The translations under genes and the position numbers were made by a program. From NCBI GenBank assembly GCA_013399115.1, contig VXAA01004000.1:82591-146590 (forward strand): DNA of 64,000 nt, given 5' to 3'. Positions within the stretch are counted from its first letter, which is position 1. Each line of letters starts with the position of its first letter. Positions 11,593-23,650 of the stretch are shown piece by piece. The notes beneath the pieces were generated by a model. It was not told where the DNA came from and did no database searches. It was given only the letters and a program-made list of their open reading frames with translations. Source of the DNA: Anseranas semipalmata. Lineage: Eukaryota; Chordata; Aves; Anseriformes; Anseranatidae.

Positions 11593-11861
11593 TGTTGGAT
11601 GCCATCATGAAGAACCTATCTGGTGAAACAGAATTAGCTAAGAATTATCAGAAAATACTAACCTGTGGAAGGTCTGATATGTCAAAAGGTAATGTGTCCC
11701 CCACAGCTCTATGGGATGTAAAAAACGTGAGGACTGGGTTAACAAAAGATCACGCAGTTCAGCAGGTGAAATGCAACGTTCTGCACTCAGGGCAGAATAA
11801 CTCCGTGCATCTGTACAAGCCTCAGTGGAGACAAGGCATTGCCATTTCAGGTTCAACATAG
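11593..11861 (+). mobile_element. Possible right part of the older plus-strand CR1 split by insertion
   Basis: At 11766-11825 the plus strand can be read as VKCNVLHSGQNNSVHLYKP, which resembles the CR1 segment KCKVLHLGRNNP-HQYRL. In an uninterrupted element this segment lies downstream of the fragment at 10491-10760, so order and orientation fit one old element cut by the young copy. The stretch at 11593-11760 shows no clear CR1 similarity to me, so the link is tentative. Confidence 0.45.
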
Positions 11862-13896
11862 TGACACCATTGATATCTGGGTTGGAAGCATAATACAGTT
11901 GTTCCCTACCAGCCACTTTGAAGTGGAAGCCTACTGCTTTCTCTTCAGTAAGATTTTTCAATGAGTGAGGTACTCCAAAGCACTTATTTGACTGAAAATT
12001 ACTGCTTTTTTTTTGCATCAGCGAGGCATTTAACCAGGCTAAGAAGCATTGGCTTTTCTCTGAAGTACAGTATTTTCCTCCTCGCTATGTGATGCAGTCA
12101 CCCAGTGATACAGTTATTAATATCAGAAACCTTTTTCTGAGTCAGATACTGCCTTTTTCTTCATGTTTGTACAATAACTAGCAAAGTCAGATGGCGGCCT
12201 GTTTGCATCTATGGGACAACATGGTATACTGTGTGCTACATATATGTGTTATACCATAATACAGTTCTCCTTCAAAAGCTTTTTTATATGTATTACAAAC
12301 ACTTTTTTTTTTTTTTCCTTGCATGTTGGTTTAGTGATTTATGGACACAGAGGTATGAAAAATCAGATATATACAATGACCTTTTTAAATAAACTTTCCA
12401 AGTAAAAGAGATTTTAAAATATAAAAAATACAGTGTACCATTAGGCTATTACCCTTTGTGCATTGCAATTTGCTCTTTTTAAGTATACTTTCACACTGAT
12501 TGAAGTTAATGATTGAATCTTCTGCTTTAATTACAAGTGTCAGAAGTAATTTATCAACAGAGAAGTAATTAATCTGTACTTTAATAAGCAATATCTCATA
12601 TGATCTGTAAAAGAATTTTTAATCTGCTTTTCTGGCCCTTGGAAATCCCAAGGAATTTTAAATGAGATTAAATGAGAACCATGTTTTCCTAAGTTATTCA
12701 CTACAAGTTGTTTTCAGCTTTAGCTTATTAAAAGAAATGTGAAAGGGAATCCAGAAATTTTGATAAAACTTGGGTATGGATTTCATTCCTCAAAACAATA
12801 AAAAATGTTTTAAACCTTTGAATGTCCAGCTATTCACAGAGTATTCAGCAGAGCACTTTTACATGCAAAACTACAAACAGCACTGGTGCTATAGTCATCT
12901 TTGTTCATATAAACGAAATAAGAAAGAGATTTCTTAAATTTGAGACTATTCCAAGCTATAAATTGGTCTGATTCATTAATAACATTAACGATAACATTAC
13001 ATTGAAGATGTCACTCATAAGGCATTCAAAGAAAGCCCATAAGATGACATAGTTTAGCATGATTACAGCTTTGCTAACCAACAACAAATAGGGCTTTTAT
13101 ATTTTAAAAGACCAATAAATTAAGGGTTGCTATAACACACATATGCCTTTAAAAGAGAATGTCATCCTGCTAGGAAATTCAATAGAGCTGGCTAATAACT
13201 AACTGCAATGAATAAATCAGAGATAATGAGAAATACTCATTCTGGTGCACAGCTCTGCAAACTAGAAATTGCATTTCTTAGAATAACAGCATATTTACTT
13301 GCTTAAATATTTCAGTGTAGCCTTAAAAGAAAATCTTATATTTTACTGAAGCAATATTTTGACAAAGCATTTCTAGCACTGGGTAAACTTATAAAACATT
13401 GTTTTGTACCATTCATTTGCAAAAAGCACTTGCAAAACATGCCTTCCTTGCATTTTTTTGTCAAAATGTGACATTGAAATTTAGAGACCACTCACGGACT
13501 GGACATTTAGGAAAGAAAGATGATGATAGAAAACATAAGTTTGGAAAAGCGGATTTCCATTTTCTGGTTTTGGAGCTAATCAGACAACACAAACATTGCT
13601 CTTCTAATATTATTTTGAGTGAGCATACTGATTTCTGTGTAAAATATTTCATGGTGTGATAATCATTATTTCCAAATGGATGGATGACCACCAATTTATT
13701 TATGAATGCTTACCAAGTATTTCATGAAGCTTAGCACAGACAACTATTTGCACTGGGAGAGGACTGGAAGTCATTTACTATTTTGCATTCACTAGTCTCG
13801 TCTTTAAAAAATGCCAGTCACCAATCATACACAGAAATTTTATGCAATTCAAAGAGGAAATCACAATCAGCAGGCAGCAAATAGCCACCATGAGGC

Positions 13897-13899
<3 letters not shown>
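11862..13899. other. Unique AT-rich sequence, candidate conserved non-coding
   Basis: About 2 kb free of recognisable repeats. It is strongly AT-rich with many homeodomain-like TAAT/ATTA words (for example in 12500-13300). No exon is recognised. Two overlapping short frames at 13399-13694 on opposite strands have no family features. Confidence 0.4.

Positions 13900-13928
<29 letters not shown>
13900..13928 (+). repeat. Poly-A tract, 29 bases
   Basis: An uninterrupted A run. No retrocopy or LINE body is recognised upstream, so it is treated as a simple repeat. Confidence 0.95.
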
Positions 13929-13932
<4 letters not shown>

Positions 13933-13975
13933 GAAAACGATTTCCATAGGCTGAGTTTTGTGAATAATATACCAT

Positions 13976-13998
13976 CACACACACACACACACACACAC
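13976..13998 (+). repeat. (CA)n microsatellite
   Basis: Eleven to twelve CA dinucleotides, uninterrupted. Confidence 0.95.
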
Positions 13999-16474
13999 GA
14001 AAAGCTTGAGTAATTTTAATTTTTCTAGTTAATTATTCAATCATATTCAATCAGCAGCATCTAAAACATAAGGAGTACGCTGGTCCTGTCATTAAAATGA
14101 ATTTAATCTCTATGACGCTCTCAGATATCAAAAAGATCATTCTACTTAAGCTGAACAAAGTATACTAGTGTCAGATATACATGGATGGATATAGATATGC
14201 ATATGGATGTGGTTATGGATTTGGATATACTCTTCTTATCGGAACTGTTAAAGATGTCCATAAAAGTCATTTATGGTGAATACTTGGGAAGAAAGACAGC
14301 AAATCCTTACAACAGATGGAAGGAAAATGTTAACATTGTTGGTTAGTCAGATGTAATTGGATGATAGCTATTTCATTACATCTTTTTCTAACCAATCTGA
14401 GTTACTTGTACTGAGACTGCCGGTTCACTGGCATAACATCATCTGATTGTGGGTTTCCTTTGTTACCACAAATGAGTGGATCCATCAGTTCTAGCCAAGC
14501 ACAGAGCTTTCTTTCCCTGCTGCCTTCACTCACCTCCTCTGGAAACAGATGATGCCATTTGGCAGTCATCAATCTGATCATGAGCTTGTCAAAAGAAGTA
14601 ATCCTTGAATAGCACTCACACTCTATTTTACCTTCTCTGTTTTATGCATATCAAATTTTCAGACACCTGCTATATTACATTTGATTATTTTCTCCTTTAT
14701 ACATATCCAATTCTTCCAATGCTATTTATATCATGCCTTTAAATTTGCGTCTGTTCTACATCAGCGAATTACTCTGGCATCATTCAGTATTATTACTATT
14801 ATTATATCATTCGATTATATTGTTTATTGCAGTTAGCTTTTGCAACTGCTACCAACTTATACTTCCTGTTCTCAGTACCAAAAGCAGCTACAACATCAAC
14901 AACAAAAGTTCTAGCAAATATCCTAACTTGATTTTTTTTTCTCCTTGTTTTTAGTGCATTTTGAGCTGATGAGATGTCAGTAAGGTGAATAACCAAATGT
15001 GGTACTGCTATTGTCCAACAAAACCCACAGTGTTTTCCAACAGATGTACTTAATGTGCTTTAATTTATGGAGTTTTTTGTTTGCTACAACTAACTTGTTT
15101 GAAAGCATGGTGCATTTCATTTAATGGAGGATGAGTGCGTGAATATACAGTCCCTGTGAGATCTGAAGCAGAACCAAAAAGGACCAGCTTGAAGAAATAA
15201 CTCTTTTACTGAGCGCATAATTGAGTTTAATTAGAGCAAGATTATCAGAAGACAGGAATTAGAGAATTGGAAAAAGCAAGAAATTAAAGGAAACAGGTGT
15301 GTGAATAAGCAAATTAAATGTGAAAGAACAACCAAATCCTCCCTCAGAGAAAACTGTCCCAGGTGGGAAGGGTGTAAAATCAGGTTCCAGTGCAGAAAGA
15401 GCTGGGGTGCAACCCCACTTTTTATGGGCAGTTCTGACCCAGGCTGGAGCACACAGAAGCATCCATTCACACCAGGTAGTTCCAGACCATCTCAAAGATA
15501 TCAACTACTTCTGGTAGCACGTGCCAGAGCAGGGTAGTGAGCTCATCTGGGAGACCAGGGCTGACTAATGCAGGAACACTTACTAGCATATCCCCATGTT
15601 GTGCTACAGGTTACCATATCAAATGATGGCTAGGACAGATACATTTCTTTGTCTGTCTTTATGAAAGTAACATCTGAGGGGTTTATAGCAAATGCTGTTG
15701 TGACAAGTTCTTCTGCGTAGTGTGGTGTTTAAATATAGCTTTTATTTCATGTAGCACACTACATGCGTTGTGCACTCACGGGCCAGGCTGTCTCCTCACT
15801 GCAGAGCCCATTCTAACCAACAGGCTGAAGGGTACCTTGGGTCATGGAAAGCTCATTCACTGCACATGGTCTTTTCCACAGGGATTCAGAGATCCACAGC
15901 ATTGGCTTTCAGAGCAAGATGTTTCTTGGGCAAGAACAGATGACAAACAGTTTCCTTCTGAGTAGTCCAACATCAGGGCTCTTCGCTTCCTCTGCTTTTC
16001 ACAGCCAAACTGTTCAATCTGCAGGTTGCCAAACTTTGGATGAAACAAGTTGGTTCTCACTTACCCTCTCCCATAGTAAAGAGGTGAAACTGAGTTCACA
16101 GCAATCATTCATGTTTCTTAAACACTGAGTCTGAGCAGATTCACGTCAGTGATATGGATAACCAGAGGAAGCACAGTCTGTTAGGAACTTCTGTTGGTTG
16201 CTTCATCATGTAACAGCTTTTTGGTCCCATAACTCTTTCTGTCCTGTCCTAACTCTTATGTCTGTACATGTCTTCATGCAGGTAACAAGGCATCCTTGGA
16301 CTCTGGGCTTCTCCAGGTTTGCAGACACGGAGGTTGTATCTCTCAATTCCTTCTTCCTCCCACCTCCCATTTCTACTAGGATGTTCCTTTTCTTTCCACA
16401 CAGCACCACTGAAATCAGAGGCAGTAACAACTGTGCCTCTCTACTTGAAGTATTATACAGATACCACTCCTGTC
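13999..16474. other. Unique AT-rich intergenic sequence
   Basis: About 2.5 kb. It contains a degenerate ATGGAT-type stretch at about 14181-14230. No exon or RNA gene is recognised, and overlapping short frames at 15231-15540 on both strands lack family features. Confidence 0.5.
14181..14230 (+). repeat. Degenerate (ATGGAT)n-like repeat
   Basis: Several GGATAT/ATGGAT words follow one another with substitutions: ATGGATGGATATAGATATG, then GGATGTGGTTATGGATTTGG. Confidence 0.6.
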
Positions 16475-16628
16475 AAACTCCTGCTAAAGCTCCAGAGATT
16501 TCAACACCCTTATGAGGCTGCCCTGAACAACCTTATCTAACTCTGAAAAGACAGTCCTATTCTGATGAGGGGGCTGGACCAGGCAACAGCCAGAGGTCCC
16601 TTCCAAGCTAGGTATTTCCATGATCCTG
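16475..16628 (+). mobile_element. CR1 LINE 3' tail fragment
   Basis: About 150 bases of the CR1 3' end. The key segment is GGGGGCTGGACCAGGCAACAG, then CCAGAGGTCCCTTCCAAGCT, equivalent to the family GGGTTGGACCAGATGACCTCCAGAGGTCCCTTCCAACC. It ends with TCCATGATCCT, a degenerate octamer. Nothing of ORF2 except its last codons is kept. Confidence 0.72.
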
Positions 16629-17164
16629 TCAAAAACAAGGTTTCTAGCAGGCCTCAGCATCATTTTCACGCTTATTGTACTCTTGTTTTAGACTCTTTTT
16701 TCCTCCAAGACCTTTTACCAGGCCTCTCAAAAACATACACAATATATTGTCTTTAATTAGCTTTTATTGTGCCTGGATGGGATGTAAAGGGAAAATTCAG
16801 AAGCCACCTATCACTTAAAAGCTCAGACCCAGAGATATGGCAGAAGAATATGGACGGGACTGAAGCAGAGAATATTTTCTGTTTAAGTTTATACTTTTTA
16901 ATATTTAATGATATTATTCTTTAGTTTAGCTGGAGATGAAAATATATGCTTGCTGCTTGGAGTGGGGAATTATTTAGATGCATGAAAAATGCTGGTGTTC
17001 ATCATGGTGTCAGATGGCAGAAGTGCTGATCACATCCAAAATAAGAGTTGTCATTCCCATTATTCATGTTCTCACGTGAGAGTAGCATCACTTGGTGGCT
17101 GATCTCCCCACTGCACAGACAAAAAGGGTTTCTTTTCAAAGTGCTGCAGTAAATAAACCTGTAT
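16629..17164. other. Intergenic spacer, nothing recognised
   Basis: About 540 AT-rich bases between two CR1 tails. Confidence 0.5.
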
Positions 17165-17355
17165 GCACAGTAAGCCAAGCAATGGATCAGATTGCCCAAG
17201 GAGGCTGTGCAATCTCCAAGCTTGGAGGTTTTCAAGCCCATGCTGGAGGAAGCCCTAAGCAGCCAGATTTGACCTGAAGCTGCTGCTGCTCTGAGCAGGA
17301 GGTTGGACCAGAGACCTCCTGAGATCCTTTCCAGCCTAATTATCCTGTGATCCCA
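17165..17355 (+). mobile_element. CR1 LINE 3' end fragment
   Basis: This starts GATCAGATTGCCCAAGGAGGCTGTGCAATCTCC (family protein form [12 protein letters not shown]), continues GGAGGTTTTCAAGCCC, and ends in the 3' UTR segment GAGCAGGAGGTTGGACCAGAGACC followed by TTCCAGCCTAATTATCCTGTGAT. It is heavily 5'-truncated and on the plus strand. Confidence 0.78.
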
Positions 17356-20300
17356 AGCCACCTCATTTGCTAATAAATCCTCTGTGCTGAACCACAGCTG
17401 CTTCTGCTTTTGAAACCTGCCCCTCACTGTTCAGAAAAAGTCTCTCTTGTTCTGATAACAGAGGTTCTGTGAATTTGACAGAGAGAAACATCTCGTATAC
17501 CTTGACCCTGTGGCATGTGTGAGTACTAGATGGTATAGAAAGAGAAGTCTGTTCCTCACCTTTTCGTTTTATCACTTCATCATGTTGCCCCAGGATCCCT
17601 ACCATGACCAAATGCAAAACCCATTGCAGTCATTGAAAAAGTCGATGAATTTGGGTTGGTTTCTTGTTCCTTGTGCTCCAGTGTGTCATGAGACAGGCTT
17701 TAGTCCTGGCAATGCTTCAGAGCTGTGAGAAGGAACAGCTGAGTAGGGCTTGGCTGATATGTGACCTGGAATAGTGATGTACCCACATTTGGCATCTGAA
17801 TAAAGTGAGGAGCTTGTAGAGGACAGGCTGCTTTCCTAAGGCACCCAGGAGACCTTGGTGCACTGACTCTTCCTCTGCCCTTCACTTCTGCTCCATTCAA
17901 GCAGCACTTGCTGCTGGAACTTCCTGCTGTTGCCATCACACCATCTCTCCTCACTGCTCTAGCATAACATCATCAATTCCTTCGTTTCTGTTTTTCAGAC
18001 TTCTGCTTTAAAAGGCAAGGAGCAGGAAGAACAATATAAATCTTCATACATATTTAAGACAAAACAAGCACTCATTAGACAAGCCATCCTCTCCCATTTA
18101 CTGCCTATGATTTCTGTACCACGAGACTGCAAATTTTCATTTTAGGTGAAGATGAACATTCACCCTATCCAGACTTAGACAGGGTTAATTTGTGCCAGAG
18201 TTTTAAACAGGTTAATTTATAAACTTTGCTCCATTTTACAACATCTTTTCAATGTCTGTTGTTTTGTTTTCTTTATCTCTTCTTCTCTCCATTAGATTTA
18301 AATGGACACACATCTTCAGGTTCTCTTTCTCACTGAAACTTTCTGGGAAGATTGAATGGGAAGGATGTGTCCTTTTTTTAGGCCACAGGCTCGAAGGAGA
18401 AATAAAAGCTAGACTGGGAGGAGGGAAAAGAGTAGATAAAAGAAAGGAGAGATAAGGACTAAATGAAGGTGAAAAATCAGTTGGAAGATGGATTTTAACG
18501 CTCAGCTCAGCCCCAGGGGTGTTGTGGGGCAACGACAGCTCAGCTGAATGAGTGAGTTTGGAAGAAGGGAAAAGAGAGTTGTTTTGCTGTGGGAAGAAGG
18601 GAAGGAAAAAAAGGACCAGGGGAAAGACTTCACATATTGGAAAGGGAAGCATTCAGAGCTGGCTGAGCAAGGGGATGTGACAGGGAACTGGGAGCTGAAT
18701 AAGAAACCTGAGATGGCTGAGGGACTGGGACACATCTGGGGCAAGAGGGAAAGGGTAAGGATGTGTTGGTGGAGGGGCTGCACAGCAAAAGTGACGAGCT
18801 GGGAAGAATCTCGGGACTGAAAAGAGCAGCATTCAGACAGGATTGGCCATGAGAGGGGAGATCAGGACTGGTTGGCAAGGCAGCCATAGATATGTGTTTA
18901 ATTAATGTAAACTGCAGTCCTACCTCTTCCACAGAGTGTATGTTTGGATATTCTGGACCCTGCTTTTGTTTGTGCCAGCAGTCTCACTTCTCTTCTTTTT
19001 TATGCTAGTTAAAATAAATTCAAAAGTACACATAATTAATGAGAGAAAATAACTCCACATTTTAGAAGATATGTTGTTTTATAGATACAGAAACAATATA
19101 AATAAAGACTATCTGGCTTGCCTAGACAATGTTCTGCAATTCAGAGCTGGTTGCTCTGGTAACTTTAAAAGATACTTTTTCCTTGTGAACTGAGAAACAA
19201 GCTGACTTGTAAAGCCACACAGCCAATTAGTTCAAGCAGATGGTGAGTGACCTCAGCAAAGAGGAAAAAAAAGTGAACAGATTACTGAAATTGTCTCAAT
19301 ATTAGGGCTACACCTGTCTTCCAAGTGCAAATCTGCAGTACTTGTTTTATATCATTCATCTAGTGCTTTTCTTCCTAAGTCAGTAATTTTGGTCAGAGAA
19401 AAAAGATTCTCTCAATATCTTCTTGGTGTGGTCCTATTTCAAATATCTTTCAAAATCTCATTGAGATTTCCCTGCACAGTACAAAATGTGGTCATTTCCA
19501 CAATTGTGAATACAGCAGAGAATTAGTTTTGCACTGATATTTATGAGTGTTTACAAGAAGCACTGCCTGAAACTGTTCTTGTGCAAATCTGCAATTCTTG
19601 TGATGCTGGAGGACAAAATGATTCTTCGTGTAACTCTTATGTGTTCATGAGAGTTACATCAAAGAAGATGGATAATATCCAATGCATTTTGTTTTCATGT
19701 TCATGGACACTAAAAGCTTATGAATGACAAAGCCGAATTTGTAAAAAGTGTTGTATTTATAGTTAACAGAAGTGGAGAACTGTGAAAGAATATTACATCC
19801 TGTTTCTATCATACTTATTTAATTAACCCATAGGAAAGGTGGGCAAATATATATGTTCAGCTTTGAATGACTGTCACATGCCCCTCATGCCTTGGTATTC
19901 AGTGTAGAAGTAATTATAGATGGGTCTGAGACTTCCATCTACCAGAAGGATGAAGACCTTTGTAGTAAGGAGAAAGAAAAACAAGACAATAACACCATTC
20001 AGCATTAAGTCTGGTCTTTGGATAGGGCAACAGGATCATGAAAACTCAAGAGTACTGTGTTGGATAGGAAGTTAAAGCATGGAAGTCTGTGTGTATATAT
20101 GTACATGTATATAACTATATGCATATTTATAGCTATAAGTAATCAGTTCACCTAGAACCTTGCAATGTGCATGAACTTTCCAGTTTACACGCTCCAACAA
20201 TGTGCCAAGGCTGAATTTTGTTTGCTGTCATGCTGTCAGTCACCAGTCTTGGCAGTTAGCCACCCATTCCTATTTTTTCCTGTCTCTGTAGACAGATTCT

Positions 20301-22161
20301 GATCTGTGACTGCACTCTACTTTCCTATGACTATTTAATTTCCTTAACAATCTTTTTTGAGGGATTTGATCTTTCTCTTTTCTGTGTTCAAATGAAGTGT
20401 GAGTTTTAACAGCTTTTGGTGGTCTACCCTAGACTTCTGACAAAATAAAGTCACAGAGCAGTCTCTTCTCTTCTAAAAGTCATTCTGACTTGTCTCCATC
20501 TCAGTAAGATCTAAGAGTTTTCCAACCTTGTCTTTAATGTATTTTAAGACTGGATATCAAAAAGGCTAAAGGACCTTTACTTAGATATAAAAAAAGGTCT
20601 ATGTATAGTATCTGATTTTGTATTTTTATTGTATTCTAAGAAAGAAAGATATATAGACATTTTACTTTCTCTGTGGAAACATCCTACAGAGCATTCCATA
20701 ATGATATTGATATAAATTTATTGTTCAGCACCCAAGGACTAGATACAGTTCCCAGCACTTACAGTGAGTAGGAACTTTCTCTGCACTCAGCCTGTTGAGG
20801 ATATGTCAATAGTAAAATGCAACTCAGTGTAAGTAATGATCATAGAATCAGGGCAGGAATGGTAAATTTTGTCAGTCCAGCAACTGATTTCATATTTGTC
20901 AGAGGAAGTGAAAGACCTCATACCTTGTCAGGTCCCAGCTGTCCAAAAGACCCTTCCAGTCCTTGAAAAAGTGATGCTTAAGACTTGCCTTCATAGAAGA
21001 TTGTGTTCTGCTTTCCATTTGGTGACCTGGTAAAGGGCTGAGTTTCTACAAAAAATCCCATCTGTCCCTGTCCAGTGAGATGTAGAAAAATGCATCTCTC
21101 AAACTGAAAGCCATGTGGTCTTCAGAAACACGTGAAGACACTTCCATCCTTTTAGTGACTCTTAGATTGTCACTACTTTAGAGTGACAATTTAATTAAAA
21201 ATTAAGAAATGGATCACCAAAACTAACAGAAGCATTATGTCATGTCTAGAACTGGCTTAATCACTGAAAAAGTTATTTAAAACTTTCAAAAGAATTCTTA
21301 ATAATAATAATAAAAAAGTCACATAAGACCCTTTAAAATCCATTCTTAGCACTTTTACAGTTCAGCCAAGCCTGCAGACCCTTTTGTTCACTTCTCCACA
21401 AACAGCACTGCAGGTAGTTCTGTGGGCTCTCAATTCCTTGGAGACAAGTTACTCCTTGTAAGTATATCCCTTTTCTTGTGTACAGGCAAGTAATAATTTC
21501 TTCAAGCATTAAAATGACATACAAGTAAACTTTAAGTTGCTTATTTTAGCAGAATAAGATTGGAAAATCATCCATGCCCTGTGTTGCCAGTGTATTCAGG
21601 AATCTACAGTGGTGTATAAAAACCTTTGACCTTCCTACACCAGATTAATTCTGTATAAATGCTGTATAATGAACGAGGTGCTAGTATCTAAGCTCAGGTG
21701 TCAAGAAATTGTACTGTGGAAACACTCAACCACTATTGAACAACTGCAAGGATAAATGCAAAAGCTACAGTTTGTCTTTATTTTGTGTACAAGAAAGAAA
21801 GATAGGCACCTTGCTGGTGATGTACTGATCACAGATATCCCATTCTGATCTACACATCAGTGAGATTTACTCAGCTCACTCCCATTCTCGCACACTTGCT
21901 AGTCTAGCGTGCTCGTGTAAGACTGCTAATTTAAAGATCTCCCTCACATCAGGAGGGTAGGGCTATTTCCTCCAGACAAGAGCTTGAATTCAGGTCTTGA
22001 GGGCACACGTATATTTCCTTGGCTGAGATTACATCAGCCATGTAAAATACACCTAATCAAGACTGATAGTTCTAGTATTCGGATGGAAAGTCTGCATCTA
22101 GAAATTTATAGCACTGATTTAACTGTGATTTGAAGTGTTCCTTATGATTAAGAAATTGGTA

Positions 22162-22187
22162 TGGTTCATCTGAATTCAGATGAACCA
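22162..22187. repeat. Perfect 26-bp palindrome
   Basis: The sequence from 22162 to 22187 is identical to its own reverse complement, with 13-base arms and no spacer, centred on GAATTC at 22172-22177. Symmetry breaks on both sides (A at 22161 against G at 22188). It can form a cruciform or a foldback RNA. No surrounding repeat is recognised. Confidence 0.9.
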
Positions 22188-22296
22188 GTCTTATATAGAT
22201 GACATAAAAGTATTAACATTGTTTAGGAATATCAATGTGGGTACATACTTTTTCTCAGAAGTATTGCAACAGAGTTGTTACAAATCTCAGTGCAAT

Positions 22297-22339
22297 TAAA
22301 AACAAACAAACAAAACCAAGCAACCAAAAACAAATAAAG
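22297..22339 (+). repeat. AAAC-rich simple repeat
   Basis: AACAAACAAACAAAACC followed by AAGCAACC and AAAAACAAAT units. Low complexity. Confidence 0.8.
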
Positions 22340-22921
22340 AACAATTCTCTTACTTCCCGAGGAATCCCCCTGATCTCCCATGTGCCAAGGCAATATGCAA
22401 TCAACAAAACAGTTCTTATACCGCCTTACCGCCTTCTTTTCTCCTCATCGTATGAGTCATGACTGGAAAAATGGAAGGGTAAGGAATGACTGCGTCCCTT
22501 TACCATCTAACATATTATATGGCACCGAAGTCCCCCAAAATATACTTAGTCTATGTCAATATCCAGGCATCCATTCAGCTTAAAAGGCTTAGTTGGGAAT
22601 AATCACTAAACTGCTTTTAACATTAGTTATAAAGGTAAAGTAGAAACTAGCTGATAGACTTACAGAATCAAAGGACCATAGAATTATAGAACCGTAGAAT
22701 CATAGAATCATAGCATCATAGAATGGTATGGGTTGGAAGTGACCTTAGAGATTATCTAATTCCAACCCTCCTGCCATGGGCAGGGACACCTCCCACTAGA
22801 CCAGGTTGCTCAAAGCCCCATCCAACCTGGCCTTGAACACCTCCAGGGACGGGGCATCCACAGCTTCTCTGGGCAACCTGTTCCAGTGCCTCCCAGTGAA
22901 GAATTTCTTCCCAACATCTAA

Positions 22922-23140
22922 TCAAAATCTACCCTTTTTTAGTTTAAAGCCATTATCCCTTGTCCTATCCCTGCACTCCTTGACAAAGAGTCCCTCTCCA
23001 GCTTTCTTGTAGGCCTCCTTTAAGTACTGGAAGGCCGCTATAAGGTCTCCCTGGAGCCTTCTCTTCTCCAGGCTGAACAACCCCAACTCCCTCAGCCTGT
23101 CTTCATAGAAGAGGTGCTCCAGCCCTTTGATCATCCTCAT
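22922..23140 (-). pseudogene. CR1 ORF2 C-terminal segment
   Basis: A 72-codon frame continuing the RT relic at 23156-23638. It reads [20 protein letters not shown] and then KRRLQGDLIAAFQYLK, the conserved C-terminal CR1 block, and stops early at KKGRF, where intact copies continue to LPREVV...L. Confidence 0.82.
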
Positions 23141-23155
23141 GGCCCTCCTCTGGAC

Positions 23156-23638
23156 TCATTCTGATAGGTCCATGTCCTTCTTATATTGGGGTCCCCAGAG
23201 CTGAACACAGTGCTCCAGGTGGGATCTCATGAGAGCAGAGAGCAACCTGCTGGTCACTCTTCTTTTGATGCAGCCCAGGATACGATTGGCTTTCTGGGCT
23301 GCAAGAGCACATTGCCAGCTCATGTTGAGCTTTTCATCCACCAACACCTGCAAGTCATTCTCCTCAGGGCTGCTCTCAATCCATTCTCCACCCAGCCTGT
23401 ATTTGTGTTTGGGATTGCCCTGACCCAGGTGCAGGACCTTGCACTTGACCTTCTTGAACTTCATGAGGTTCTTACACGCCCGCCTCTCAAGTCTGTCCAT
23501 GTCCCTCTGGATGGCATCCCTTCCCTCCAGCGTGTCGACCGCACCACACAGCTTGGTGTCATCGGCAAGCTTTCTGAGGCTGCACTCGATCCCACTGTGT
23601 ATGTCACCAAAAAAGATGTTAAACAGTGCCTGTCCCAA
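23156..23638 (-). pseudogene. CR1 ORF2 RT segment with ADD motif
   Basis: This 160-codon minus-strand frame covers the RT palm end and thumb. LFNIFFGDIHSG is at residues 5-16 and LADDTKLCGAVDTLEGRDA at about residues 24-42, so both aspartates of the YADD-type motif (here LADD) are kept. LMKFKKVKCKVLHLG follows at about residues 58-72. The first RT aspartate block lies upstream and is missing because of truncation. The frame continues after a break in the frame at 22922-23140. It cannot make an active enzyme. Confidence 0.85.
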
Positions 23639-23650
23639 TACTGTATTGGA

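Larger units (their letters stand above)
17356..22660. other. Unique intergenic sequence with a purine-rich block
   Basis: About 5.3 kb without a recognisable gene. At 18340-18860 the plus strand is strongly purine-rich, preceded by a pyrimidine-rich stretch at 18236-18300. Long minus-strand frames there (138 and 100 codons) follow from that composition and show no family signature. A perfect palindrome lies at 22162-22187. Confidence 0.5.
22661..23650 (-). mobile_element. CR1 LINE, 5'-truncated, minus strand
   Basis: On the plus strand this opens with a long run of degenerate CR1 tail octamers (22661-22722), then GGTATGGGTTGGAAGTGACC and CCTCCTGCCATGGGCAGGGACACC, the standard 3' UTR of the CATAGAATGG-type subfamily. 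The body holds the C-terminal half of reverse transcriptase, including the LADDTKL motif, and is truncated near 23650, just upstream of LFNIF. The coding frame is split in two by a break between 23140 and 23156, where the expected ERVQRRA block is lost. It is a moderately old copy. Confidence 0.9.

Noticed and set aside
11049..11861. A 270-codon plus-strand frame, the longest in the window.
   Set aside because: Its first two thirds are the antisense of the young CR1 ORF2 and the rest is flanking old CR1. It is a mirror frame, not a gene.
13900..13928. The poly-A run as the tail of a processed pseudogene.
   Set aside because: No coding or transcript-like sequence, poly-A signal or target duplication was found upstream.
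18236..18652. A 138-codon minus-strand frame rich in Ser, Pro, Phe and Leu.
   Set aside because: It results from the purine-rich plus strand, which lacks stop trinucleotides on the complement.
20848..20960. ATCATAGAATCAGGGCAGG as the start of a CR1 3' end.
   Set aside because: Only the octamer-like word fits. The following sequence lacks the GGTTGGAAGGGACC and CCATGGGCAGGGAC segments.
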